In this document: piece after piece, positions 5,755-12,212 of the stretch | Layout: each line of letters opens with the position of its first letter | Position numbering within the stretch: the stretch's first letter is position 1 | Origin: an uncultured Clostridia bacterium | GTDB taxonomy: Bacteria > Bacillota > Clostridia > Oscillospirales > Oscillospiraceae | DNA length: 13,423 nt | Direction of reading: 5' to 3' | NCBI GenBank assembly: GCA_937858235.1 | Contig: CALLZZ010000490.1 | Span: 1 to 13,423 of the forward strand | Program-made: the position numbers and the translations under genes | Notes under the pieces: generated by a model | Database searches by the model: none | What the model was told of the DNA's origin: nothing | What the model saw: only the letters and a program-made list of their open reading frames with translations

Positions 5755-6801
5755 ATGAAAACAGAAAAACAATCAGATATTGGATTTTTTGAAAAGTATT
5801 TGACAGTGTGGGTGCTGCTTTGCATGGCAGTAGGCATTCTGATCGGCAAGTTTTTACCCGCTGTCCCCTCATTTTTAGGTCGATTTGAGTATGCACAGGT
5901 ATCTATCCCAATTGCTATTTTAATATGGTTGATGATTTTCCCTATGATGCTCAAGGTAGACTTCAAGAGCATTAAGAATGTGGGCAAAAATCCCAAAGGG
6001 CTTTTTGTAACTTGGGTGACAAACTGGCTGATTAAGCCTTTCACCATGTTCGGGATTGCAAGCCTGTTCTTCTTTGTAGTATTCAAAACACTTATTCCGG
6101 CAGACTTGGCAAAGGACTATTTAGCTGGTGCTATCCTGCTCGGAGCCGCCCCTTGTACGGCAATGGTATTTGTGTGGAGCCATTTGACAAAAGGTGACCC
6201 CGCTTACACTGTGGTACAGGTTGCGACTAATGACCTTATTATCCTGCCTGCCTTTGCGCCAATCGTAGCTTTTTTGCTTGGTGTGAGCGGTGTTTCTATT
6301 CCGTGGGATACACTTCTCTTATCGGTAGCACTGTTCGTTGTCGTCCCCCTTACGGCGGGTATCATCACACGGACACAGCTCATCAAACGAAAAGGTGAGG
6401 AATATTTCAACAAAACATTTCTGCCGAAGTTTAACAACACCACCATTGCAGGGCTTCTCTTGACGCTCATTATTATTTTCTCTTTTCAAGGCGATGTTAT
6501 TTTGGAAAATCCGCTGCACATCATCTTGATTGCCGTGCCCCTGACTATTCAGACATTCCTGATTTTCTTTATTGCATACTTGGCAAGTAAGGCGCTAAAA
6601 CTGCCTCATAACATTGCCGCTCCTGCCGGGATGATAGGCGCGTCAAACTTTTTTGAACTTGCCGTAGCGGTTGCCATCGCCCTATTTGGCGCACAATCAC
6701 CCGTGGCATTGGCTACCATTGTGGGTGTACTTACTGAAGTGCCAGTGATGCTGATACTGGTTAAAATTGCAAATAATACGAAAGGGTGGTTTTCAGAATG
6801 A
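5755..6801 (+). CDS. acr3: ACR3-family arsenite efflux permease
   Basis: This is a 348-residue integral membrane protein, the usual family length, with about ten hydrophobic segments. It exports arsenite across the cytoplasmic membrane. The conserved Cys of the family is present at 134 in GAILLGAAPCTAMVFVW, the fourth-helix motif required for transport in characterised members. SHLTKGDPAYT and the PAGMIGASNFFELAVAVAI segment near the C-terminus are also family signatures. It starts at ATG 5755 behind AGGAG (5741-5745). Its last codons overlap the ATG of the next gene by four bases (ATGA), so the two are translationally coupled. ArsA is encoded downstream, so the pump may be ATP-assisted. Confidence 0.96.
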   Translation: MKTEKQSDIGFFEKYLTVWVLLCMAVGILIGKFLPAVPSFLGRFEYAQVSIPIAILIWLMIFPMMLKVDFKSIKNVGKNPKGLFVTWVTNWLIKPFTMFGIASLFFFVVFKTLIPADLAKDYLAGAILLGAAPCTAMVFVWSHLTKGDPAYTVVQVATNDLIILPAFAPIVAFLLGVSGVSIPWDTLLLSVALFVVVPLTAGIITRTQLIKRKGEEYFNKTFLPKFNNTTIAGLLLTLIIIFSFQGDVILENPLHIILIAVPLTIQTFLIFFIAYLASKALKLPHNIAAPAGMIGASNFFELAVAVAIALFGAQSPVALATIVGVLTEVPVMLILVKIANNTKGWFSE

Positions 6802-7688
6802 AACAGCTTATCATTGATTTTCTTTACCTCGATTTAAATACCTGTGAGCGGTGCATGGCAACAGATGAAACGCTCAAACAGGCACTAAAAGTCCTGTCCG
6901 GCGTATTTGATACTCTTGGACTCGAAGCCAAGATTAATTCGGTTAACATTACATCGAGGGAGCTTGCGGAGGAACATCGTTTTATGAGTTCTCCGACCAT
7001 TCGTGTGAATGGCGTGGATATCTGCAACGAGCTTGTAGAAAGCGACTGCACGGATTGCGGTGATTTATGCGGTGATAGCGTTGACTGCCGGGTATTCGTC
7101 TACGAAGGCAAAAACTACGAGCAACCGCCCGTACCGATGATCGTGGACGGCATCTTAAAGGCCATTTACGGTGTGCAACCTCAAGGATTAGAAGAAGCCT
7201 ATATTCTGCCAGACAATCTCGAAAAGTTTTTTAGCGGTAAAAATAGCTGCTGCGGAACCGCTTGCGGCTGTTCTGATACAACATCCAACACTAATTTAAG
7301 GAGTGATTTTTCTATGAAAACAATGTCTATTTACGAACCGGCCATGTGCTGTGAAACTGGCCTTTGCGGCGTCGGTATTGATCCCGAACTGCTCCGCATT
7401 TCAACTGTAATGAGCAATCTGCAAAAGAACGGTGTCACCGCCTCCCGTTTTAACCTCAACAGTGCGCCACAGGCATTTGTCAACAATTCCGAAATCAACA
7501 AGCTGATTATGGGTGATGGCGTTGAGTCTTTACCCGCCACTCTCATTGACGGTAAAATCGTCAAGACCAAGGCATACCCTACCAATGAGGAAATTGCGGC
7601 ATGGCTTGAAATTCCTGCCTCGTTCTTAGAAGCGGTTGAAACTAAAAAAGGAGATAGCGGGTGCTGCTGTTCGGAGGGTTGCTGCTAA
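6798..7688 (+). CDS. arsD: DUF2703-ArsD fusion: arsenite metallochaperone
   Basis: This is one 296-residue frame from ATG 6798 (AAAGGGTGG upstream, ATGA overlap with acr3). Residues 1-145 form a DUF2703 thioredoxin-like domain with CERC at 16-19 and further Cys at 76, 84, 87, 91 and 97. A Cys-rich linker (CCGTACGC, 151-158) leads to a complete ArsD domain from Met173. ArsD carries the As(III)-binding Cys184-Cys185-Cys190, spaced as Cys12-13-18 of the R773 protein, and the C-terminal GCCCSEGCC. ArsD delivers arsenite to ArsA, whose start codon overlaps this stop. ArsD alone is about 120 residues. The ArsD part has its own ribosome binding site (7298-7303) and ATG (7314), so free ArsD may also be made. 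A sequencing error creating the fusion cannot be excluded. Confidence 0.88.
   Translation: MKQLIIDFLYLDLNTCERCMATDETLKQALKVLSGVFDTLGLEAKINSVNITSRELAEEHRFMSSPTIRVNGVDICNELVESDCTDCGDLCGDSVDCRVFVYEGKNYEQPPVPMIVDGILKAIYGVQPQGLEEAYILPDNLEKFFSGKNSCCGTACGCSDTTSNTNLRSDFSMKTMSIYEPAMCCETGLCGVGIDPELLRISTVMSNLQKNGVTASRFNLNSAPQAFVNNSEINKLIMGDGVESLPATLIDGKIVKTKAYPTNEEIAAWLEIPASFLEAVETKKGDSGCCCSEGCC
7298..7316 (+). promoter_or_regulatory. Internal ribosome binding site and start codon of ArsD
   Basis: AAGGAG (7298-7303) lies 10 bases before ATG 7314, exactly where a stand-alone ArsD would begin (MKTMSIYEPAMCC). A TAA at 7297-7299 overlaps the site but is one base out of the DUF2703 frame. This is the layout expected of two adjacent genes, now read as one. 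Confidence 0.6.
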
Positions 7689-9424
7689 TGAAACAGTTTG
7701 ATCTGCAACATCTAAACCTTACAAAATATCTGTTTTATACCGGCAAGGGTGGCGTTGGAAAAACTTCTATCGCTTGTGCTACTGCTGTGACCCTTGCCGA
7801 CAACGGGAAAAAGGTGCTGCTTGTCAGCACCGACCCCGCTTCCAACTTACAGGATGTATTCAGTACCGAGCTTGATGGCAAAGGCGTACCAATTGCAGAG
7901 GTGCCGGGGCTTGTCGTTGCCAACCTTGACCCGATACAGGCAGCAGCAGAATACAGGGAAGGGGTTATCGCACCCTATCGTGGAAAGCTGCCAGAATCGG
8001 TTATCATCAACATGGAGGAACAGCTCTCTGGTTCCTGTACGGTAGAAATTGCCGCTTTCAACGAATTTACAAATTTCATTACGGACGAAGCTGCAGCAAA
8101 GGAATATGACCACATTATCTTTGACACCGCCCCTACCGGGCATACCCTGAGGATGCTGCAACTACCAAGCGCATGGAGCAACTTTATCAGCGAAAGCACG
8201 CACGGCGCCTCCTGCCTTGGGCAACTTTCCGGCTTGGAAGATAAAAAGGAAATGTACAAAGAAGCGGTAGATACTTTGGCGGATAGCAAATTAACTACCC
8301 TAATCCTCGTATCCCGCCTTGAAAGCTCTCCGCTCAAAGAAGCGGAGCGGGCTTCAAAGGAACTTGCCGATTTGGGTGTACGCAATCAGCTTATGATTGT
8401 GAATGGAGTATTACCCGCCTATGATGATGGCATATCCGAAAGCCTGTATAATAAGCAACAAAAGGCACTTGCAGATATGCCTGCCGGACTAAAAGACATT
8501 GCGGCCTATTTTGTACCGCTACGTGCCTACAATATTACCGGCATGGAAAACGTCCGCAATTTGCTTGTCAAAGATAGCCTTGCCTTGAGCAACAACACCT
8601 TGAATGCTGCCGATATTCCCACGCTCCGCAAGGTCATTGATGATTTGGATGCAAGCGGGAAAAAAGTCATTTTCACGATGGGCAAAGGCGGCGTTGGGAA
8701 AACGACAGTTGCCGCTGCCATTGCACTTGGCCTATCGGCCAGAGGGAAAAAGGTACATCTGACAACCACCGATCCCGCTGCCCATCTTAAATTTGTCATG
8801 AACGAAACAAGCGGCATAACCATGAGCCATATTGACGAAAAAGAAGAACTTCATCGTTATCAGGAAGAAGTGCTTTCTAAAGCACGTGGAACCATGTCAG
8901 CAGATGATGTTGCTTATGTGGAAGAAGATTTACGCTCCCCTTGTACACAGGAAATTGCCGTATTCCGTGCCTTTGCCGAAATTGTGGAGCGGGCTGAAAA
9001 TGAGGTTGTTGTCATTGATACCGCACCCACAGGTCACACACTGTTGTTGCTTGATTCCACACAGAGCTATCACCGTGAGGTAAAACGTACACAAGGGGAT
9101 ATTCCCGAAGCGGTCAAAAAGTTGCTGCCTCGTCTGCGCAATGCCGATGAAACGGAGGTTATCATCGTAACACTTGCTGAAACGACGCCTGTCTTTGAAG
9201 CCATGCGGTTAGAGGAAGATTTGAAGCGCGCCGAGATCGCAACAAAATGGTGGGTCATCAATTCTTCCCTTTACGCTACCGAAACAAGCAATCAGCTTTT
9301 GAAAGCCAAAGCCAGTCATGAAATTGAGTGGATAAATAAAGTGGGCGAAATCTCCCATGATAACTTTGCAGTTATCAGGTGGAGCGCCGAAGAAATTAAG
9401 GATGATAAATTACTTGCGTTGTAA
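7688..9424 (+). CDS. arsA: ArsA arsenite-stimulated ATPase
   Basis: This 578-residue protein consists of two homologous P-loop halves, the full R773-type architecture. ATG 7688 is chosen because it overlaps the ArsD stop (TAATG) and begins at the usual MKQF..YLFYTGKGGVGKT. The first P-loop GKGGVGKT is at 19-26 and the second at 332-339. The DTAPTGHT signature occurs at 146-153 and 444-451. The three cysteines that form the metalloid site are present at 117 (SGSCTVE), 176 (HGASCLGQ) and 419 (RSPCTQE). It takes As(III) from ArsD and powers efflux. ArsA classically works with ArsB; here its partner would be Acr3, an arrangement known in other Firmicutes operons. Confidence 0.96.
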   Translation: MKQFDLQHLNLTKYLFYTGKGGVGKTSIACATAVTLADNGKKVLLVSTDPASNLQDVFSTELDGKGVPIAEVPGLVVANLDPIQAAAEYREGVIAPYRGKLPESVIINMEEQLSGSCTVEIAAFNEFTNFITDEAAAKEYDHIIFDTAPTGHTLRMLQLPSAWSNFISESTHGASCLGQLSGLEDKKEMYKEAVDTLADSKLTTLILVSRLESSPLKEAERASKELADLGVRNQLMIVNGVLPAYDDGISESLYNKQQKALADMPAGLKDIAAYFVPLRAYNITGMENVRNLLVKDSLALSNNTLNAADIPTLRKVIDDLDASGKKVIFTMGKGGVGKTTVAAAIALGLSARGKKVHLTTTDPAAHLKFVMNETSGITMSHIDEKEELHRYQEEVLSKARGTMSADDVAYVEEDLRSPCTQEIAVFRAFAEIVERAENEVVVIDTAPTGHTLLLLDSTQSYHREVKRTQGDIPEAVKKLLPRLRNADETEVIIVTLAETTPVFEAMRLEEDLKRAEIATKWWVINSSLYATETSNQLLKAKASHEIEWINKVGEISHDNFAVIRWSAEEIKDDKLLAL

Positions 9425-9437
9425 GAAAGGAGATCAG

Positions 9438-9827
9438 ATGGAAAAAGTCGCATTTATTTGTGTCCATAATTCTTGTCGTAGCCAGATTGCTGAGGCGTTG
9501 GGCCGACATCTTGCAGGTGATATTTTGGAGTGTTATTCAGCCGGAACAGAAACCAAACCGCAAATCAATAGGGATGCTGTACGGCTGATGAAGCAGCTTT
9601 ATGGTATAGATATGGAGCAAACACAGTATAGTAAACTCTTGTCTGATATCCCTCCTGTGGACATTGTGGTGACGATGGGCTGTAATGTTCAGTGTCCTTT
9701 TTTACCCTGCAAGCACCGTGAGGATTGGGGACTTGACGATCCTACTGGAAAGGACGATCAAGAGTTCATCAAAACAATCCGTTTGATTGAGAGCAAAATT
9801 ACAGAGCTGGCAAATGGATTAAGATAA
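9438..9827 (+). CDS. arsC: Arsenate reductase, low-molecular-weight phosphatase type (thioredoxin-linked)
   Basis: This 129-residue protein starts at ATG 9438 behind AAAGGAG, 13 bases after the arsA stop. It reduces arsenate to arsenite, the substrate of the pump. The phosphatase loop CVHNSCRS has nucleophile Cys8 and Arg14. The resolving-cysteine segment TMGCNVQCPFLPC gives Cys82 with Cys86 and Cys91. EDWGLDDPTGK (about 95-105) carries the catalytic Asp. This is the Staphylococcus aureus pI258/B. subtilis type, not the glutaredoxin-linked E. coli type. Cys91 stands where many relatives have Gly, leaving two candidates for the partner of Cys82. No terminator follows the stop before the riboswitch. 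Confidence 0.93.
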   Translation: MEKVAFICVHNSCRSQIAEALGRHLAGDILECYSAGTETKPQINRDAVRLMKQLYGIDMEQTQYSKLLSDIPPVDIVVTMGCNVQCPFLPCKHREDWGLDDPTGKDDQEFIKTIRLIESKITELANGLR

Positions 9828-9911
9828 TAAGGGTTTTATAACGTACTCTTTTAAGTCCCAAAAGTTTATCTCCAAAAGTAGCGTGAAGGAAGTAACTTTC
9901 ATAAATAAATA

Positions 9912-9997
9912 CAGCTAAGGGCAAACCCATCAAAAGGTGGGGACGCAAAGCCATAGGGTCTAAGGTGTTTTACTGCACTATGATAGCCTGGCTGCCA
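9912..9997 (+). ncRNA. Cyclic-di-GMP-I (GEMM-I) riboswitch
   Basis: The conserved core is present in order: AGGGCAAACC (9918-9927), a CCCATC-AAAA-GGTGGG hairpin (9926-9941), GGACGCAAAGCC (9941-9952), GGGTCTAAGG (9956-9965), and the closing ATGATAGCCTGGCTGCC (9980-9996). CAGC (9912-9915) pairs with GCTG (9991-9994) to close the aptamer. The layout follows the Vibrio Vc2 aptamer almost base for base in the core. AGCCTG (9985-9990) repeats the left arm of the terminator at 10010-10015, so it could compete for the right arm, suggesting ligand-controlled termination. No obvious regulated gene follows immediately. Confidence 0.92.
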
Positions 9998-10008
9998 AAA
10001 ATCATGCG

Positions 10009-10043
10009 GAGCCTGCCCTCATTCCAGAGGGCAGGCTCTTATT
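10009..10043 (+). terminator. Riboswitch expression-platform terminator
   Basis: GAGCCTGCCCTC (10009-10020) pairs perfectly with GAGGGCAGGCTC (10027-10038) around a 6-base loop, followed by TTATT. It lies 12 bases after the aptamer, so it is very likely the switching element. Confidence 0.85.
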
Positions 10044-10079
10044 ATATCTGTCGGTTTTTGACGGATAAACAGGATATCG

Positions 10080-10153
10080 GGATACCGGCTTTCGCCTTGC
10101 TCCGGCGAGAGGGGTATCCTATGAGGTTTTATACTTACACGAGGTGTAAATAG
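10080..10153 (+). other. Hairpin plus 10-codon ORF downstream of the riboswitch
   Basis: GGATACC (10080-10086) pairs with GGTATCC (10113-10119), with an inner TCGCC/GGCGA stem (10092-10096/10104-10108). GAGAGGGG (10107-10114) in the right half could serve as a ribosome binding site for ATG 10121, which opens a frame of only 10 codons ending at TAG 10151-10153 (MRFYTYTRCK). This may be a leader peptide or the stub of a lost target gene. The stretch 10154-10211 shows nothing I can recognise. Confidence 0.35.
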
Positions 10154-10211
10154 AGCAGACAAAGCTCGTACATATTGCCAACCACCTAAACAATTTCATA
10201 TTTTAGTTTTG

Positions 10212-10253
10212 AAAAAGTCAGCATTTCGCCGTGGGCGCAGTGCTGACTTTTTT
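10212..10253. terminator. Two-part hairpin terminator
   Basis: AAAAAGTCAGCA (10212-10223) pairs with TGCTGACTTTTTT (10241-10253), and an inner CGCC-GTG-GGCG helix sits in the loop. The A-run before and T-run after allow it to work in both directions. It separates the riboswitch from the sigma-like gene. Bases 10254-10411 hold no clear promoter or structure. Confidence 0.75.
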
Positions 10254-10411
10254 CTTTCGACAAAAAAACTCACACTCCGACTGTTTTTTCCAATATCAGG
10301 GGAAAAGTGCTGTTCTTCTAAAATAAGCAGATCACTTCCACACTGCCGCTCCCCTCCGCTTCTGACATTTTGACTCATCATCAAAATCTCAGAAAACGGA
10401 GGACAAGCCAT

Positions 10412-10831
10412 ATGGCAGAAAAAAAGGAATATCAGATCAAGGTGCAGGGTCAACTCGTCCCTGTCACAGAAGAAGTCTATTTGACCTATTACCGCATGAA
10501 ACGCCGTGAGCTACATTTGGAGGAAAAGGACGCGGCACATGGTGTTTTTTATTATAGTGCCTTAGACACAGAGGAAACCAATGGTGAGGATGCGATTCCA
10601 GACCTCATTTCTCCTCGTGTGGAGGATGTCATTACGGACAAGCTGGTAGCGGAAAAACTTCATCAGTGCATTGCCCAGCTTACCAAAGAAGAACAGGAGC
10701 TAATTTTTATTCTGTTTTTTCAGAACAAGAGTGAGCATCAAGTATCCAGAGAAACAGGTATCGCCCAAAAGACCATTCATAATAGAAAGGCTCGTATCCT
10801 GGCTCGTCTGAAAAAACTTCTCGAAAAGTAA
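10412..10831 (+). CDS. Sigma-70 region 4-like regulatory protein of the element
   Basis: This 139-residue protein starts at ATG 10412, chosen because GGAGG (10398-10402) lies 9 bases before it; the upstream in-frame TTG at 10370 has no such site. Residues about 80-135 form a sigma region 4 helix-turn-helix: KLHQCIAQLTKEEQELIFILFF, then KSEHQVSRETGIAQKTIHNRKARILARLKKLL. The N-terminal half (EKKEYQIKVQGQLVPVTEEVYLTYYRMKRRE) is the conserved beginning of small sigma-like proteins of Tn916/Tn1549-type elements. Region 2 is absent, so it is unlikely to be a complete sigma factor. It probably activates or modulates element transcription. A strong terminator follows. Confidence 0.9.
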   Translation: MAEKKEYQIKVQGQLVPVTEEVYLTYYRMKRRELHLEEKDAAHGVFYYSALDTEETNGEDAIPDLISPRVEDVITDKLVAEKLHQCIAQLTKEEQELIFILFFQNKSEHQVSRETGIAQKTIHNRKARILARLKKLLEK

Positions 10832-10845
10832 AAATAATTTGGCTC

Positions 10846-10885
10846 AACCCCCTCACGAAACCGGATTAGTAGTGAGGGGGTTTTT
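10846..10885 (+). terminator. Intrinsic terminator after the sigma-like gene
   Basis: AACCCCCTCAC (10846-10856) pairs with GTGAGGGGGTT (10872-10882), followed by a T-run to 10885. The stop codon is 14 bases upstream. Confidence 0.9.
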
Positions 10886-11063
10886 CATATTCTCCCCACG
10901 GCTCTTTGAAAACTTCATATCCGATGACCTGAATACATTAGCTGACAGACCCCTAAAGGGAAAGCGACCCCGGAGGATGCGCCAAGACCACCTGTAGGCA
11001 GGCAGCAAGAAAAGCGGAATCACTCACTTTTCTGTTCGCTCGTTTCTTTCTGCTCCTATCAAA

Positions 11064-11411
11064 GACGGCCAAATAAGGTGCAAAGCGGTACCCATCCGTC
11101 CGAAAAGCAGGCTGTGGCAGCCTGTTTCGCAATGACCCCGTCAGCCTATATTGATACTTCTGTCCAGTCACAGCCCCCCTTGACCGGGGGATCACGCAAT
11201 GAGGGCAGCCGGCAGAGATCCTGGCGGGGGTGAGATTCCCATGATGCGGTGAAGCCAGCCGCAGTTCAGGCCATCGCCTTTTGAGTCCGATACGATTTGG
11301 GCTCTGTGTGCTTGGGGAGTAGTGTCGAATTAAGCACCTTGATTACAGAAAAAAGACTTAATGTCAGAAGCGATGGGGATCGCTCTGCCTTTACAGCAGG
11401 GCGGTCCCCAT
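11064..11411 (+). ncRNA. Candidate structured RNA or leader upstream of mazF
   Basis: The gene-free stretch 10886-11463 contains a chain of possible helices: GACGG/CCGTC (11064-11068/11096-11100); CGAAA-bulge-CAGGCTG with CAGCCTG-TTTCG (11101-11129); CCCCC/GGGGG (11174-11190); CCTG/CAGG (11220-11223/11267-11270) enclosing GGGGGTGAGATTCCC and GCGGTGAAGCCAGCCGC hairpins; GAGTCC/GGGCTC (11283-11304); GTGCTT/AAGCAC (11308-11337); and the long stem at 11373-11411. No reading frame has a plausible start site and coding character. I cannot match it to a named RNA class. Bases 10886-11063 show only short weak hairpins. Confidence 0.45.
11373..11411 (+). terminator. Terminator-like hairpin before mazF
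   Basis: ATGGGGATCGCTCTGC (11373-11388) pairs with GCAGGGCGGTCCCCAT (11396-11411) over 16 positions with two G-U pairs and a 7-base loop. The following ATTTGTG is a poor T-run. The G-U pairs occur in the plus-strand RNA, so this strand is the one expected to fold. It ends 38 bases before the mazF ribosome binding site. Confidence 0.55.
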
Positions 11412-11463
11412 ATTTGTGCCATTAAGAAAAATGAATGAATTCCGAATCAAGGAGGTGTGAAGT

Positions 11464-11832
11464 TTGGATACGATAAAGCAAGGCATCAGCCGCGGCGATA
11501 TTTACTACGCCGATTTAAACCCTGTTGTGGGCTGTGAACAAGGAGGCGTCCGTCCCGTACTTATTCTGCAAAATGATATAGGAAACCGCTATAGTCCCAC
11601 CACCATAGTCTGCGCCATCACTGGCAAGCCCAAAAAACCTCTGCCCACCCATATGGCCGTTGCCGGAGCGGGTAGACTGTCCATGGAGTCTTTCGCACTT
11701 CTGGAGCAGATACGCACCATCGACCGAACCAGGCTTCGAGGCTGGGTCGGCAGGCTGGATGAACAGAAGATGGAAGAAATCAATCAGGCACTTTCTATCA
11801 GCGTCGGACTTAGTTCGGCGCCTTTTTTATGA
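11464..11832 (+). CDS. MazF/PemK-family endoribonuclease toxin
   Basis: This 122-residue protein uses TTG 11464 as start, fixed by AAGGAGGTG (11449-11457) 6 bases upstream. ISRGDIYYADLNPVVGCEQGGVRPVLILQND is the MazF N-terminal signature, and the Arg of GVRPV is the expected catalytic residue. IVCAITGKPKKPLPTHM supplies the Ser/Thr position of the active site, and ALLEQIRTIDRTRL is the family's C-terminal motif. MazF enzymes cleave mRNA at short sequences and are normally paired with a small MazE antitoxin. No MazE-like frame lies on either side: upstream is gene-free and downstream is an excisionase 13 bases away. It may be an orphan toxin, may use an unusual antitoxin, or may help maintain the element. 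Confidence 0.92.
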   Translation: MDTIKQGISRGDIYYADLNPVVGCEQGGVRPVLILQNDIGNRYSPTTIVCAITGKPKKPLPTHMAVAGAGRLSMESFALLEQIRTIDRTRLRGWVGRLDEQKMEEINQALSISVGLSSAPFL

Positions 11833-11845
11833 AAGGGGGATTTAT

Positions 11846-12064
11846 ATGAGTAACCAAACAATCATGTTTGAAAAATACCCCGACGTAGTCGAGGTAAATC
11901 AATTACGGGAAATGCTCGGAGGCATTAGCCGGAAGCTGGCATATAAACTGCTTTCAGAAAAAGAGATACATAGTGTTCGCATTGGGCGAACCTATAAGAT
12001 TCCCAAAGCATGCGTCATTGAATATTTACTGAGTGAAGAAATGTGCCATATCAAGATTGGTTGA
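11846..12064 (+). CDS. xis: Excisionase-like helix-turn-helix protein
   Basis: This 72-residue protein starts at ATG 11846 behind GAAAGGGGGA. VNQLREMLGGISRKLAYKLLSEKEIHSVRIGRTYKIPKACVIEYL (about 17-62) is the MerR-like winged helix of DNA-binding excisionases: the HTH, then a basic RIGRTYKIPK strand, then the closing helix. Xis proteins bend the element ends so that the integrase excises rather than integrates. It lies between mazF and int, all on one strand, the usual order at the right end of this element family. The final codons and TGA stop lie within the terminator hairpin at 12046-12075, so ribosomes finishing xis would disturb the fold. It could also serve as the missing partner of MazF, but nothing in its sequence suggests this. 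Confidence 0.87.
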   Translation: MSNQTIMFEKYPDVVEVNQLREMLGGISRKLAYKLLSEKEIHSVRIGRTYKIPKACVIEYLLSEEMCHIKIG

Positions 12065-12075
12065 TATGGTTTTTT
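12046..12075 (+). terminator. Intrinsic terminator overlapping the xis stop codon
   Basis: CCATATCAA (12046-12054) pairs perfectly with TTGATATGG (12061-12069) around a 6-base loop, followed by six T. The xis TGA (12062-12064) is in the right arm. Confidence 0.85.
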
Positions 12076-12114
12076 GCTTATTATTGGCCCAAAACCGTAG
12101 AAAAATCCGTTGGC

Positions 12115-12143
12115 TTGTTTCCGCGTAATTCAGTAGCTATCCT
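12115..12143 (+). promoter_or_regulatory. Possible int promoter
   Basis: TTGTTT (12115-12120), a 17-base spacer, and TATCCT (12138-12143) are each 4/6 to consensus. A separate int promoter is expected because a terminator closes xis. Confidence 0.35.
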
Positions 12144-12212
12144 ATGCTTTCTATGGTATTGTGATGTTGTCAATGGTAGGCAAATACGCTGTTATTTCAA
12201 AGGAGGATAACA

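Noticed and set aside
9965..10153. 62-codon frame covering the end of the riboswitch and its terminator
   Set aside because: It has no ribosome binding site at its start and runs through a conserved aptamer and a terminator stem, so it is an accidental frame.
11220..11270. Resemblance of GGGGGTGAGATTCCC and GCGGTGAAGCC to FMN or cobalamin riboswitch parts
   Set aside because: Only fragments match. The FMN and cobalamin cores are otherwise missing and no flavin or cobalamin gene is nearby.
11660..11845. Upstream extension of the excisionase frame into mazF
   Set aside because: Its start lies inside mazF without a ribosome binding site, whereas ATG 11846 has a strong one and matches the family start.
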